Shown here one piece after another: positions 47,741 through 56,268 of a DNA stretch of 64,000 nt (within the stretch, counting starts at the first letter, position 1; each line of letters starts with the position of its first letter). The DNA is from Acidimicrobiales bacterium. Its GTDB lineage: Bacteria > Actinomycetota > Acidimicrobiia > Acidimicrobiales > Aldehydirespiratoraceae. The notes under the pieces were generated by a model. It had not been told where the DNA came from and did no database searches. It worked only from the letters and a program-made list of their open reading frames with translations. The translations under genes were made by a program, and so were the position numbers. The DNA lies in contig JAQWMR010000016.1 of assembly GCA_029246685.1 (NCBI GenBank), positions 62,001-126,000 of the forward strand. Direction: 5' to 3'.

Positions 47741-48931
47741 CTACGCGGACGACGTTCCCCACGCCTTCCGCAGCGCCGCAGGCAGGATCGCCACGCCCTC
47801 CGGCGTGAGCGCTCCATCGAACGTGAGACCGAGCTCGTCCCAGTCGCTCGTGAGCTGATCGAACGCCCATGCGATGCGCTCCCGATCCGCCTTCGGAATC
47901 GTGGACGTCACTTCGGGACAACGGTTGACGTGGTCCACCAGCGCGGCACCGTCGACGGCGCTGCCCTCGCCGGCGCGAACCAGTCCGATGACCGCACCCA
48001 ACCAGTCCGCCCACTCGAGCAGGAGCACCGCGTCGCGGTCCGCGGGCGGGAGTAGTTGGAGCGAGTCCGGCGCAACCACGCCAGCGATCCGGTCCACGGC
48101 ATCACCGGCATCGTCTCCAGGGGCCAGGGTCTCACCGAGTGCCCGGATCAGAACGCTGAGCGCGAACGTGTCGTCCTGAGGATCGCGGGGCTCCAGCTCT
48201 GGGATCTCTTCGGCGACCGTCGTGAGAATCGGCGCCTGCTCGCCGGTGATCGATTGGAGCCGCTGAGCGAGAACCCGGCCATTCACGACTGCCGACTCAC
48301 GTGGCCGCTGCGTGGCGCCGAGCGCCCGGATGACCCGGCGCGCCAGTGCGTCCGCACCCCCGGCCTCCTCGTCGATGCCGACACTCGCATCGGACTCGTC
48401 GATCACGCCGAGCAGATCACCGGGACCGACCATCACCTCGCCCACCGACTCACCCTCGCTGTCCGAGCCCGAGCCCGAACCGGGAACGAGATCGACCGAG
48501 ACGACATGGCGCACTTCGGCGGCGTCCACGAAGCGCAGCAGGACGGAGGTCGCTGCCCGCGCCCGGAGCAACCAGGCGCCCTCGCACGAGCTGGTACCGA
48601 GTATCCCGACGAAGTCCGGCTCCGGATCGAGCGCCGGAACCTCGCCGACCAGATCACCGGGACCGGCGACTGACGCGACCACGGCGAGACACACGCCAGC
48701 GGACCTCGCCCTGGCTGGATCGCCGGCGCCATCTGGTCCCGCCAGCCGCCGGAGGCGCTCGATCAGCGGCGCGCTGTTGCCGAGTTCGTCGACGGCAAGA
48801 GCCAGCACGTCGCTCCCCCACGCCTCCGCGCGCGCCGCGTCGAGGGTCGCGATCTCTACGGCCTGTTCCAGGACCTCGTCGAGCAGGTCATCGAGAAGAC
48901 CGTCGTCAGGGGCGGGCGGAGCGTCGTTCAC
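47741..48931 (-). CDS. Hypothetical acidic protein upstream of parC
   Basis: A 396-residue soluble, Asp/Glu/Ala/Leu-rich protein with no recognisable motif. A central GSGSGSDSEGESVGE stretch (about 155-170) looks like a linker between two domains. GTG start; divergent from fpg by 25 nt, so their promoters must overlap. It may be cotranscribed with parC (69-nt gap). Confidence 0.6.
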   Translation of the reverse strand: MNDAPPAPDDGLLDDLLDEVLEQAVEIATLDAARAEAWGSDVLALAVDELGNSAPLIERLRRLAGPDGAGDPARARSAGVCLAVVASVAGPGDLVGEVPALDPEPDFVGILGTSSCEGAWLLRARAATSVLLRFVDAAEVRHVVSVDLVPGSGSGSDSEGESVGEVMVGPGDLLGVIDESDASVGIDEEAGGADALARRVIRALGATQRPRESAVVNGRVLAQRLQSITGEQAPILTTVAEEIPELEPRDPQDDTFALSVLIRALGETLAPGDDAGDAVDRIAGVVAPDSLQLLPPADRDAVLLLEWADWLGAVIGLVRAGEGSAVDGAALVDHVNRCPEVTSTIPKADRERIAWAFDQLTSDWDELGLTFDGALTPEGVAILPAALRKAWGTSSA

Positions 48932-48956
48932 GGAGAACCAAGTCTAGAGTCCGCCG

Positions 48957-49775
48957 GTGCCCGAACTCCCCGAGGTCGAGACCATCCGACGGCAGCTGGA
49001 CCCTGAGATCGTCGGCGCAGTTGTGGTCGACGCGACGACCCACTGGTCGGAGAAGTTCACGGCTGCCCTCGATGCCGTGGACCACTCGATCACGGCGACT
49101 GGCCGCCGTGGGAAGTACCTCCTGATCGAGCTCGCGGACGGCGCCGGCGGGACCGGTCGCCAACTGATCATCCACCTCGGGATGACCGGCCGTCTCGCGG
49201 TCGAGCGCGACGCCGACCTCGATCATGTGCATCTGCGGGCCTCGTGGCTCCTGGACGACGACCGACGACTCACCTTCCACGACGCCCGCCGCTTCGGCCG
49301 AATCCACGTTGTCGACCGGGGTGACCACGTCGGCATACCCACCCTGCACGCGCTCGGCCCCGAGCCGTTCGACGAGGCGTTCAACGGCCGAGACCTCGCG
49401 GCGTTCGTCAAACGGAGCAACCGCCATCTCAAGACGATCCTGCTCGGCCAGCGGGCGGTGGCGGGCGTCGGCAATATCTACGCCGACGAGGCACTGTGGA
49501 TGGCCCGCATCAACCCGGCGACGCGACGCCTCGGCCGTGAGCGCGCCGACGAGCTGGTCAACGCCATCCGGGTCGCGCTCCAGTCCGGGCTCGATCACGG
49601 CGGGACGACACTGCGGGACTATGTCGACTCGGCCGGCGACTCCGGGGCGAATCAACACGAACTGCAGTGCTACGGCCGGGGCGGTGAGCCCTGCGAGCGC
49701 TGCGGTACTGAGCTTCGCCGTCGCGAGCTGGATGCACGAACGACAACCTGGTGCCCGATCTGCCAGGCACGCTGA
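48957..49775 (+). CDS. mutM: Formamidopyrimidine-DNA glycosylase
   Basis: Fpg removes oxidised purines (8-oxoG) and nicks the site. The N-terminal PELPEVETIRRQL gives the catalytic Pro and Glu after Met removal. It is followed by RGKYLLIEL, HLGMTGRL, DARRFGRIHVV and GVGNIYADEALW. The C-terminal zinc finger is CERCGTELRRRELDARTTTWCPIC. 272 residues, complete, GTG start. Confidence 0.97.
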   Translation: MPELPEVETIRRQLDPEIVGAVVVDATTHWSEKFTAALDAVDHSITATGRRGKYLLIELADGAGGTGRQLIIHLGMTGRLAVERDADLDHVHLRASWLLDDDRRLTFHDARRFGRIHVVDRGDHVGIPTLHALGPEPFDEAFNGRDLAAFVKRSNRHLKTILLGQRAVAGVGNIYADEALWMARINPATRRLGRERADELVNAIRVALQSGLDHGGTTLRDYVDSAGDSGANQHELQCYGRGGEPCERCGTELRRRELDARTTTWCPICQAR

Positions 49776-49814
49776 GCGACACTCACCGACGGTGGGCGCC
49801 CTCCGGCGGCGCCG

Positions 49815-50231
49815 TCACCGTTCGTCGCCGAGCGCCCGATGAAGCAGCCCCTGGACCTCGGTCCAGCCCGTCGCGGTTCCGGACCCGGCGACGTCACCGC
49901 TGCTCCCGTCGACGACCACGAAGTACGGCGATCCCGGCACCTGGTAGTCGTGCCACGCGGCGGACGAGCAAACGACCCGAACGCCCGAGGGTGCGAGTTC
50001 GACCAGCTTCGACTCAGAGTCGTGGGCCGGGTCCTGCGCGACGATCACGAGGCGGGTGTCGTCGCCTGGCAGTTCGAGGCCCGGATCGGCGAACTCGGAC
50101 CAGAAGGCCTGGCACGTCCGGCACCCGGACGACAGAAAGGCCAGGAGCGTGTGGTGCTCGCCGGCGATCGTGACCTCGACGGGCCCGCCGCCGGGGACCG
50201 TGCCCGCGATATCGGTGACCGTCGGACGTGA
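49815..50231 (-). pseudogene. Thioredoxin-fold domain without a start codon, in frame behind MauE
   Basis: Starting directly after the TAG that ends the MauE-like gene, and in the same frame, lies TVTDIAGTVPGG then HTLLAFLSSGCRTCQAFWSEF (CxxC). It continues with the cis-Pro part YQVPGSPYFVVVDG and a C-terminal helix to the stop at 49815. There is no ATG, GTG or TTG between the TAG and the active site; the first GTG (50048) is beyond the CxxC. This fits either an interrupted MauE-thioredoxin fusion or a gene whose start was lost. Role when intact: disulphide exchange outside the membrane, together with MauE. Confidence 0.65.
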
Positions 50232-50738
50232 CTACGGACGTCGCGCGCCCGGCGCTTTCGGCCGCGCCGTGAACGCACCGAAGGCCAAGCCGGCGACCAC
50301 GCCGACCATGGCGACGAAGGCGGCGCCGCCCGCCCGCTGGCCGTCCATGACGTCGATCGGTGAGTCTCCGACAATGGCGACGAACGAGATCGAGGCGAAA
50401 CCGGTGTTGCCGGCGACATGGATCCACGACGGCGGCGCGTCGACCCGGCCGAAGCAGCCACACGAGCTGGCTCCCGCCCGCATGGCGCGGACGACAACGA
50501 TCACGAACGCGACGTAGAGCGCGCCGACGAGCGCTGCCGTCGCCGGGCCACCAACGACGAGCGCGGCAATGCCGAGGGCGGACTCGCCGACACCAATCGT
50601 GGCCGACACCGCCGATCCGCTCGGCAAGCCGAGCGTGGCGAGGAGGTCGCTCGTCGGGTCGGGGCGGACGACCTTCGCGAGGCCGGCCACAAGGACCAGG
50701 AGGGCTGCGGAGGCGTGCAGCGCGACAACGACGTCCAT
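50232..50738 (-). CDS. MauE/DoxX-like membrane protein
   Basis: 168 residues, four hydrophobic helices, with the MauE-type signature of a first helix LHASAALLVLVAGLAKVVRP and a CxC (SSCGCFGRVDAPPSWIHV) after the third helix. MauE-like proteins supply reductant to partner thioredoxin-fold proteins. The TAG stop at 50232-50234 (GARRP-stop-SRPTVTD) is followed in the same frame by a thioredoxin domain, so this may be the front half of an interrupted fusion. ATG 50738. Confidence 0.7.
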   Translation of the reverse strand: MDVVVALHASAALLVLVAGLAKVVRPDPTSDLLATLGLPSGSAVSATIGVGESALGIAALVVGGPATAALVGALYVAFVIVVVRAMRAGASSCGCFGRVDAPPSWIHVAGNTGFASISFVAIVGDSPIDVMDGQRAGGAAFVAMVGVVAGLAFGAFTARPKAPGARRP

Positions 50739-50828
50739 CAGAGCGAAGGTACCGTCCGCCCTTCGCAGGTTGACGGACTGTCCACGGCCCGGCGCCACCC
50801 GTGAGGGTCGTCCCGGTACCGTTGCCCC

Positions 50829-52142
50829 ATGGCCGCTGAACGCCAGGACTTCTACGAGCTGATCGCCCGCAACCGCCGGCGCACGTGGATGTTGATGTTC
50901 TTCTTCTTCGTCCTGCTCGGTGTGGTCGGTTCGGTCATTTCGCTGGCACTCGGCGGCGGCATCGTCGGCGTGGTGATCGGCGTCGTCGCCTCGTTCGGAC
51001 TCACCTTCGCCAGCTACTTCCAGAGCGACACCATCGCGCTGCGCTCGACCCGCGCGGTCGAAGCCGATCCGATCGAGTTCTCCCGCCTCCACAATCTGGT
51101 CGCCGAGGTGTCGCTGGCTGCCGGGATCCCGCAGCCCCGCGTCTTCGTCGTGCACGACCCGTCGCCGAATGCCTTCGCCACGGGGCGCAACGTGGAGTCT
51201 GCCGCGGTGGCCGTCACCACCGGCCTGATGGACAAGATGAACCGCGCCGAGCTCGAAGGTGTCATCGCCCACGAGATCGCCCACATCCGCAACGGCGACA
51301 TCCTCGTCATGACGGTCGCCGTCGCGACCGCGGGCGCCATAGCGATCATCGCCGACATCTTCTGGCGGATGCTCTACTGGGGCGTGCTCACCGGCGGCGG
51401 CGCGTCACACCGGCGGCGCAGCAACAATGGCAACAACGGCCCGAACCCCATCGTCCTCATCGGTATCGTCGCCATCGCCGTGCTGGCGCCACTGGCCGCC
51501 GCGCTGCTGCGAGCCGCGGTCAGCCGTTCCCGCGAATCCCTCGCCGACGCGACGGCCGTGGAGATCACCCGGTATCCAGGCGGCCTGCGTCAGGCGCTCG
51601 AGAAGCTCGACGCCGACATCACGGTGGTAAGCCGCACCTCTCACGCGACGTCGCACCTCTGGATCGAGTCGCCCGACGACCACGAGACCGGGGCCCGGGG
51701 CCGCAAGTTCAACGACATGTTCAGCACCCACCCGCCGCTGAGCGAGCGCATCGACATCCTGCGCCAGATGGAGGGACTGCCGCCGTACGAAGGCCCCGAC
51801 CCCGAGGTCGCGGAGAGCCTGCGCACGATGCAGGACGACCGAGTGCTCACCGGTTCTGGTCAACCCGCCACGTCCGCCAATCTGACGGGCGGCGGACGTG
51901 CCCTGGGGACGGTCGACATCGCGGCTCTGTTCCCCGGAATGGGCGAGGTCGCCGAGGAGGACGACGATCCGGAGCACGCCCCGGCCGGCTGGTACCACGA
52001 CGCCGAAGCGGATGACGGTGCCCTGCGGTACTGGGACGGCCACCAGTGGACCGAACACCGGCACCACATCCCGGACCGCAACCGGATGGCTCCCAAGGGC
52101 GCTCGCCGCAGTCGCCTGCCGCGGCCGCCCCGCCGCCGGTGA
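50829..52142 (+). CDS. M48-family membrane metalloprotease (HtpX-like) with C-terminal DUF2510
   Basis: A 437-residue protein: two N-terminal membrane helices (~20-65), FVVHDPSPNAFATGRN, the zinc site GVIAHEIAHIRNGD with downstream Glu in SRESLADATAVE, and two further helices between. The C-terminal ~45 residues include APAGWYHDAEADDGALRYWDGHQWTE, the DUF2510 motif common in actinobacteria. HtpX proteases clear damaged membrane proteins. ATG 50829. Its stop overlaps the methyltransferase start (GTGA). Confidence 0.92.
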   Translation: MAAERQDFYELIARNRRRTWMLMFFFFVLLGVVGSVISLALGGGIVGVVIGVVASFGLTFASYFQSDTIALRSTRAVEADPIEFSRLHNLVAEVSLAAGIPQPRVFVVHDPSPNAFATGRNVESAAVAVTTGLMDKMNRAELEGVIAHEIAHIRNGDILVMTVAVATAGAIAIIADIFWRMLYWGVLTGGGASHRRRSNNGNNGPNPIVLIGIVAIAVLAPLAAALLRAAVSRSRESLADATAVEITRYPGGLRQALEKLDADITVVSRTSHATSHLWIESPDDHETGARGRKFNDMFSTHPPLSERIDILRQMEGLPPYEGPDPEVAESLRTMQDDRVLTGSGQPATSANLTGGGRALGTVDIAALFPGMGEVAEEDDDPEHAPAGWYHDAEADDGALRYWDGHQWTEHRHHIPDRNRMAPKGARRSRLPRPPRRR

Positions 52143-52750
52143 GCGATCCCAAGCCGCCGCTCGTCGGCGTCGGACCCCACCCCGAGCCCTGGCCCGACGA
52201 CCCTCGTCTCGATCCGGAGCTCTTGCGAGACGGCGATCGGCGCAATGTCGTTGACGACTATCGCTACTGGACGGTCGAGGCGATCGTCGCCGACCTCGAC
52301 ACGAGGCGACATCCGTTCCAGATCGCGATCGAGAACTGGGAACACGACCGCAACATCGGGACCGTGGTCCGCACCGCGAACGCATTCATGGCTTCCCGAG
52401 TCCACATCGTCGGCCGACGGAAGTGGAACCGGCGCGGGGCGATGATGACGGACGTCTATCAGCATGTCGATCACCACCCCACGGTGGACGATCTCATCGC
52501 CTGGGCGGGCGCCGCCGAGCTACCGATCATCGGGATCGACAACGTCGCCGGATCGGTCCCGATCGAGACGGTAGAACTGCCACACCGCTGCCTTCTCCTC
52601 TTCGGTCAGGAGGGCCCCGGCCTCTCCCCCGAAGCCCGTGCCGCAGCCGACATGGTGTGCTCCATCGCCCAGTTCGGCTCGACCCGCTCGATGAACGCCG
52701 GCGTCGCCGCCGGGATCGCCATGCACGCCTGGATCCGTCGCTGGGCGTGA
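52139..52750 (+). CDS. SpoU/TrmH-family RNA 2'-O-methyltransferase
   Basis: A 203-residue SPOUT methyltransferase. Motif 1: ENWEHDRNIGTVVRTANAF; motif 2: CLLLFGQEGPGLSPEARAAAD; motif 3: FGSTRSMNAGVAAGIAMHAW, which builds the knotted SAM site. The RNA target (tRNA or rRNA) cannot be told. GTG 52139, coupled to the protease gene. Confidence 0.93.
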   Translation: MSDPKPPLVGVGPHPEPWPDDPRLDPELLRDGDRRNVVDDYRYWTVEAIVADLDTRRHPFQIAIENWEHDRNIGTVVRTANAFMASRVHIVGRRKWNRRGAMMTDVYQHVDHHPTVDDLIAWAGAAELPIIGIDNVAGSVPIETVELPHRCLLLFGQEGPGLSPEARAAADMVCSIAQFGSTRSMNAGVAAGIAMHAWIRRWA

Positions 52751-52787
52751 ATCGGCACGCCCGGAGTGCCGATGGGAACGAATGCGT

Positions 52788-53102
52788 CTATCCCGCCGCG
52801 CCGAGAACATCATCGACGATCACCAGAGCGCCAACCCGTTCCGGTGCCCGGTGGAGGATCTCGAACGCGCACGAGGCACCGACCGAACAGCCAACAATCA
52901 GCAGTTCGTCGCCGGTGCAGAGCTCGAGCACGCCGTCCGCCCACGCGCCGAGGTCGGACCCGAACGGGTAGAGATCCGGCGCGATCGAGTCGACCGGCAG
53001 CGCTGCCCTGGTGTCGTCCCACATCGCGCCGCCGAACGGCAGCGCATGGAGAAAGACCGTCTGGATTCGACCGCTACTCGACCATTGCGATGAGTTCCTC
53101 AT
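52788..53102 (-). pseudogene. Alpha/beta-hydrolase N-terminal fragment
   Basis: About 90 residues of an alpha/beta hydrolase: TVFLHALPFGGAMWDD (oxyanion loop), LIVGCSVGASCAFEIL (nucleophile elbow GxSxG) and ALVIVDDVLGAAG, then a stop. The usual cap and the second half with catalytic Asp and His are missing, and nothing resembling them follows in other frames before the methyltransferase end. The 5' part overlaps the preceding minus-strand gene by 29 nt. Confidence 0.65.
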
Positions 53103-53403
53103 CGCTCGGGATCTCGACGCCCGGCACGTAGTACGTGTAGAGCTCCCGCATCACCGTCTCCAGGTCGCCTGGCTCGTTGGTGGCGAGCGACACGGTGACC
53201 ATCGATCCGTAGATGTGGACCGACGCGACCGAGCCGGCCTCGAAGATGCGCCTGGCGAGCACGTCCGGAGGACGGTCGCCGAGGATCTCGTCGTCGGCGG
53301 CGTAGCGCTCGTGGCCCATCCCCGTCAGGCTGCGATTCAGCTCGAAGCGGATGAGGCCCGGCTTGGGCGACGAGGTGGAGAGGAAGGTGACCGGCTGTCC
53401 CAT
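53074..53403 (-). CDS. Stand-alone Nfu N-terminal-domain protein
   Basis: A 109-residue protein matching the Nfu/NifU N-terminal domain: STSSPKPGLIRFELNRSLTG, DEILGDRPPDVLARRIFE and VASVHIYGSMVTVSLATNEPGD. It has no CxxC domain, so it cannot bind a cluster by itself; it may assist Fe-S delivery. ATG 53403, 14 nt after the upstream membrane gene ends. Confidence 0.75.
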   Translation of the reverse strand: MGQPVTFLSTSSPKPGLIRFELNRSLTGMGHERYAADDEILGDRPPDVLARRIFEAGSVASVHIYGSMVTVSLATNEPGDLETVMRELYTYYVPGVEIPSDEELIAMVE

Positions 53404-53417
53404 AACGAAGACGAACG

Positions 53418-53777
53418 TTACCCGTCGCGCAGGGCCCAAGCCCACATCGCCAGCCCGATCGACACGACCATGAGGATCGTGTGGACGATGGTGAAGCCAA
53501 GGGTGTGGTCGTCGACGATGATCCCGACGCCTCGGATGAGCCACCAGGCGCACGTCCACGCGACGAGGACTCCGAGGACCGGGGTGAGCCGACCAGGCGC
53601 ACGGCGCCAGACGGCGATGACGGCCAGGGCCAGAACGATGAACACGACCGCTGCGGCTATGCGCCAGGTCCGACCGCCGGTCGTGAGGTCATCGTCGGCG
53701 ACGACGTTGCGAATTCGGCTCGTCCAGACAAGCAGGGTCCAGGTGAGCAGCGAGATCAAGGCGACGCGACGGAACAC
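53418..53777 (-). CDS. Small four-helix membrane protein
   Basis: 119 residues with four predicted membrane helices (VALISLLTWTLLVW, IAAAVVFIVLALAVIAVW, VLGVLVAWTCAWWLI, IVHTILMVVSIGLAMWAWAL). No family recognised. Same strand and close to rnhB and the Nfu-like gene, so it may share their transcript. Confidence 0.65.
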   Translation of the reverse strand: MFRRVALISLLTWTLLVWTSRIRNVVADDDLTTGGRTWRIAAAVVFIVLALAVIAVWRRAPGRLTPVLGVLVAWTCAWWLIRGVGIIVDDHTLGFTIVHTILMVVSIGLAMWAWALRDG

Positions 53778-53800
53778 GTCTGAGAGGCTACGAGGGGCGC

Positions 53801-54547
53801 TCAGAACAAGCCGAGCTGGGCCTCATCGTCCTCCACGATCCTCGGCAGCGCGGTCCAGCGCAGATCGTCCATGAACGCCCACCGGCGACGATGCACGGCA
53901 CTCGGGCCGTGAGCCGCGAGCGCCGCCTTGTGGCGGGGGCACGGGTAACCCTTGTTGCCGATGAACCCGTAGGCGGGGTGATGCGCGTCCCACTCCCGCA
54001 TGAGGCGGTCACGGGTCACCTTGGCGACGATCGACGCGGCGGCGATCGACAGGCTGACGGCGTCGCCCTTGACGATCGTGGTCGTCGGATGCGTCTCTAC
54101 GAAATCCCAATTGCCGTCGACGAGCACGTGGTCGACCGGCACTCCGATCTGGTCGAGTGCCCGCTGCGCCGCGAGCTTCTGCGCGGCCGACATGCCGAGC
54201 TCGTCGCACTCCTCCTGGGTCGCGTGGGCCACCGCGACATGTTCCGCCCAGTCGACGATGCGGTCGTGCATCACCTCTCGCTCCGACTCGGTGAGTATCT
54301 TCGAATCGCGCACCTTGGTGAGCCGCTTCTCGCGAGGAACGACCACAGCCGCCAGGGTGAGCGGTCCGGCCCAGCTCCCCCGGCCCACCTCATCGATGCC
54401 GGCCACGTGGGCACAGCCGTCGTCCCAGAGGGCGCGTTCGAGCTTCAGACCCGGCGCTTTCCCCTTGATGGACTTGCGCAGCTTCGGCGCGGTCGCGGCC
54501 ACGGCCGGACGGTAGCCCACCCGTCCGCGGGTTGCGGTGCCAACCAT
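53801..54547 (-). CDS. rnhB: Ribonuclease HII
   Basis: Removes RNA from RNA-DNA hybrids and single ribonucleotides in DNA. The catalytic acidic residues appear in VAGIDEVGRGSWAGPLTLAAV and HVLVDGNWDF, with the GKGDAV-like IVKGDAVSLSIAAASIVAKVTRD and the C-terminal HPAYGFIGNKGYPCPRH. I annotate from ATG 54547 (248 residues, family-like). The frame is open to an ATG at 54733, which would add a 62-residue extension with 9-residue acidic repeats. Confidence 0.92.
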   Translation of the reverse strand: MVGTATRGRVGYRPAVAATAPKLRKSIKGKAPGLKLERALWDDGCAHVAGIDEVGRGSWAGPLTLAAVVVPREKRLTKVRDSKILTESEREVMHDRIVDWAEHVAVAHATQEECDELGMSAAQKLAAQRALDQIGVPVDHVLVDGNWDFVETHPTTTIVKGDAVSLSIAAASIVAKVTRDRLMREWDAHHPAYGFIGNKGYPCPRHKAALAAHGPSAVHRRRWAFMDDLRWTALPRIVEDDEAQLGLF

Positions 54548-54655
54548 GAGCGCCTCCATCCGGTCACGCGATTCCCGGTGGTCCGTCTTCTCCTTTCGGA
54601 GCATTGCCAGCGTCGCCTCGGCGCACTCGCTGGCGTCAACGCTGTCGTTCGCGTC

Positions 54656-54763
54656 GATCGGCTCGGCCGGGTCGATGCTCTCGATCGGTTCCGTCGGCTC
54701 GATCCTGTCCATCGGCTCGACCGGATCGATCATGTCGATCGGTTCCGCCGGTTTGATCGGCGG
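54656..54763 (-). repeat. Four degenerate 27-bp tandem repeats upstream of rnhB
   Basis: A 27-bp unit beginning GATCGGTTCCGTCGG (plus strand) recurs four times with mismatches. On the minus strand, in frame with rnhB, it reads as 9-residue units IDPVEPMDR, IEPTEPIES, IDPAEPIDA. Conservation of the amino-acid pattern despite base changes suggests translation as an N-terminal extension of RNase HII. Confidence 0.7.
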
Positions 54764-54852
54764 GCTCGGGGAGCACCAATCTCATCCGTCGAACGCCGTG
54801 CCAACGGCACTCGCCGCGCTAGCGGTCGTTGCCGCGTGGCGCGACCGCTGAG

Positions 54853-56268
54853 CTAGTCAGCCGGCTCGGCAAGGAGCGCTTCGCCCGAGCGTTCGAGCGT
54901 GGACCACGACGGGTCGAGGCCCGGGCATCGCATTTCGATCGAGTCGCTCCCGCCGTGGCGCTCCCAGAGCAGCGCCGGGCGGCTGCCGTGCCAGCGAACG
55001 CTGAACGACACGCGGCCGTTGGCAGTGCCGCAGTTGCGGACGTCGATCTGTTGTCCTCGCCACGAGTCCGGCACGTCGGGCAGCACCGCGATCGAGGCAG
55101 TGTCGCTGACGTCAATGACATGACAGAGCACATTTGCCGCGGCGATCGCCGCCGGGCTGACCGCGCCAAACGAGCCGGAGGCGCTGCTGGCCGCGCGCCG
55201 CGCGTCGCCCGCCGCCTCCGGGGCGGGCCCGTCCAACGCTCGGGCGACCATCTCGAGGGTCGCAGCATCGATGGACCGGCCCGCCAGGGCGGCCAACGGT
55301 CCCGCGAGAGCGGCGAGTCCGGACTCTTGCCCGCCGAGCAGGTCACGGGAAGCAAGCGCTCGCAGGGCTGCCGTGGCGTCGTCGCCACGGAGCTCGCCGG
55401 CTTCGGCCGCGCCGACCACGACGGCTCGAGCTCGATCGGCCTCGTCGAGAAGTCCGGCGATGTCCAGCACGACCGCCGCCTCGGCAGCGGCGCGGGGATC
55501 GTCGCTGCCGGCTGACACGATGAGATCCGGGACGATCCGGGTCCACGCTTCGCCGAGATCAGCGTCGGGCACCTCGATCGTCAGCGCGTCTCCCGTGACC
55601 ACACGCCAGCCGGCCGCGATGTCCTCCGGCGTCATCGGCCGGGTCGGGAAGTCACCGTCGAGGAGCACCTCGAACCGAACGAGTTGGCGATGCGGCAGCG
55701 CCAGTACGAGGCCGCCGGCCGCATCGGCACCGTCGGTCTGGGCGCGGGCGTCGTCCGGTCCGGCAGCCACCGTCGGCCAGGGATCGCCGAGGACGGCGAA
55801 GACGCCCCCGGCCGGGCGTTCGGCCCGGATCCACTCGATGTCGTCCAGCGCGACGCCGTCGGCATCCGCCCGGATCGCGGCTGCTGCGGGCACTCGCCCC
55901 GCCAGCGCCACCGCGACGGCGTTGGCTGACGCGTTCTCGAACTCGACGACGAGGACGCGGCCGAGTCCGTCATTCGCTGAGGCGATCCGCTGGACGACGT
56001 CGCCGCCGCTGATCCGCATCGATGTCTCGTAGACCGGGGCGTCCGCCACGCGGGACTGGCGGACCGCCACCTCGTCGTGGGCGATGCGCCAGCGATCCTC
56101 GTCGCCCACGCCCCACTCGAGCCACCAACTCCCGTCGATCACGGCAACGCGACCCTTCGCGTCGACGATCGCCGTCGGTCCCTCGAGGTCGCCGATCACG
56201 GCGCCGTCGAGCGCAATCAACGAGTCGGCATCGGACCGGCCGAGGCGGTCCTGCAACCAGCGCTTCAT
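54853..56268 (-). CDS. Large hypothetical protein after gpsA
   Basis: A 471-residue soluble protein. The N-terminal half is beta-rich with aromatic motifs (IDGSWWLEWGVGDEDRW, YETSMRISGGDVVQRI). The middle is Ala-rich helical (DLLGGQESGLAALAGPLAALAG), and the C-terminal part is again beta (NGRVSFSVRWHGSRPALLWE). This succession loosely recalls six-hairpin glycosidases, but I see no catalytic signature and do not assign a function. Its ATG overlaps the gpsA stop (TGATG), so it is translated with gpsA. Confidence 0.6.
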   Translation of the reverse strand: MKRWLQDRLGRSDADSLIALDGAVIGDLEGPTAIVDAKGRVAVIDGSWWLEWGVGDEDRWRIAHDEVAVRQSRVADAPVYETSMRISGGDVVQRIASANDGLGRVLVVEFENASANAVAVALAGRVPAAAAIRADADGVALDDIEWIRAERPAGGVFAVLGDPWPTVAAGPDDARAQTDGADAAGGLVLALPHRQLVRFEVLLDGDFPTRPMTPEDIAAGWRVVTGDALTIEVPDADLGEAWTRIVPDLIVSAGSDDPRAAAEAAVVLDIAGLLDEADRARAVVVGAAEAGELRGDDATAALRALASRDLLGGQESGLAALAGPLAALAGRSIDAATLEMVARALDGPAPEAAGDARRAASSASGSFGAVSPAAIAAANVLCHVIDVSDTASIAVLPDVPDSWRGQQIDVRNCGTANGRVSFSVRWHGSRPALLWERHGGSDSIEMRCPGLDPSWSTLERSGEALLAEPAD

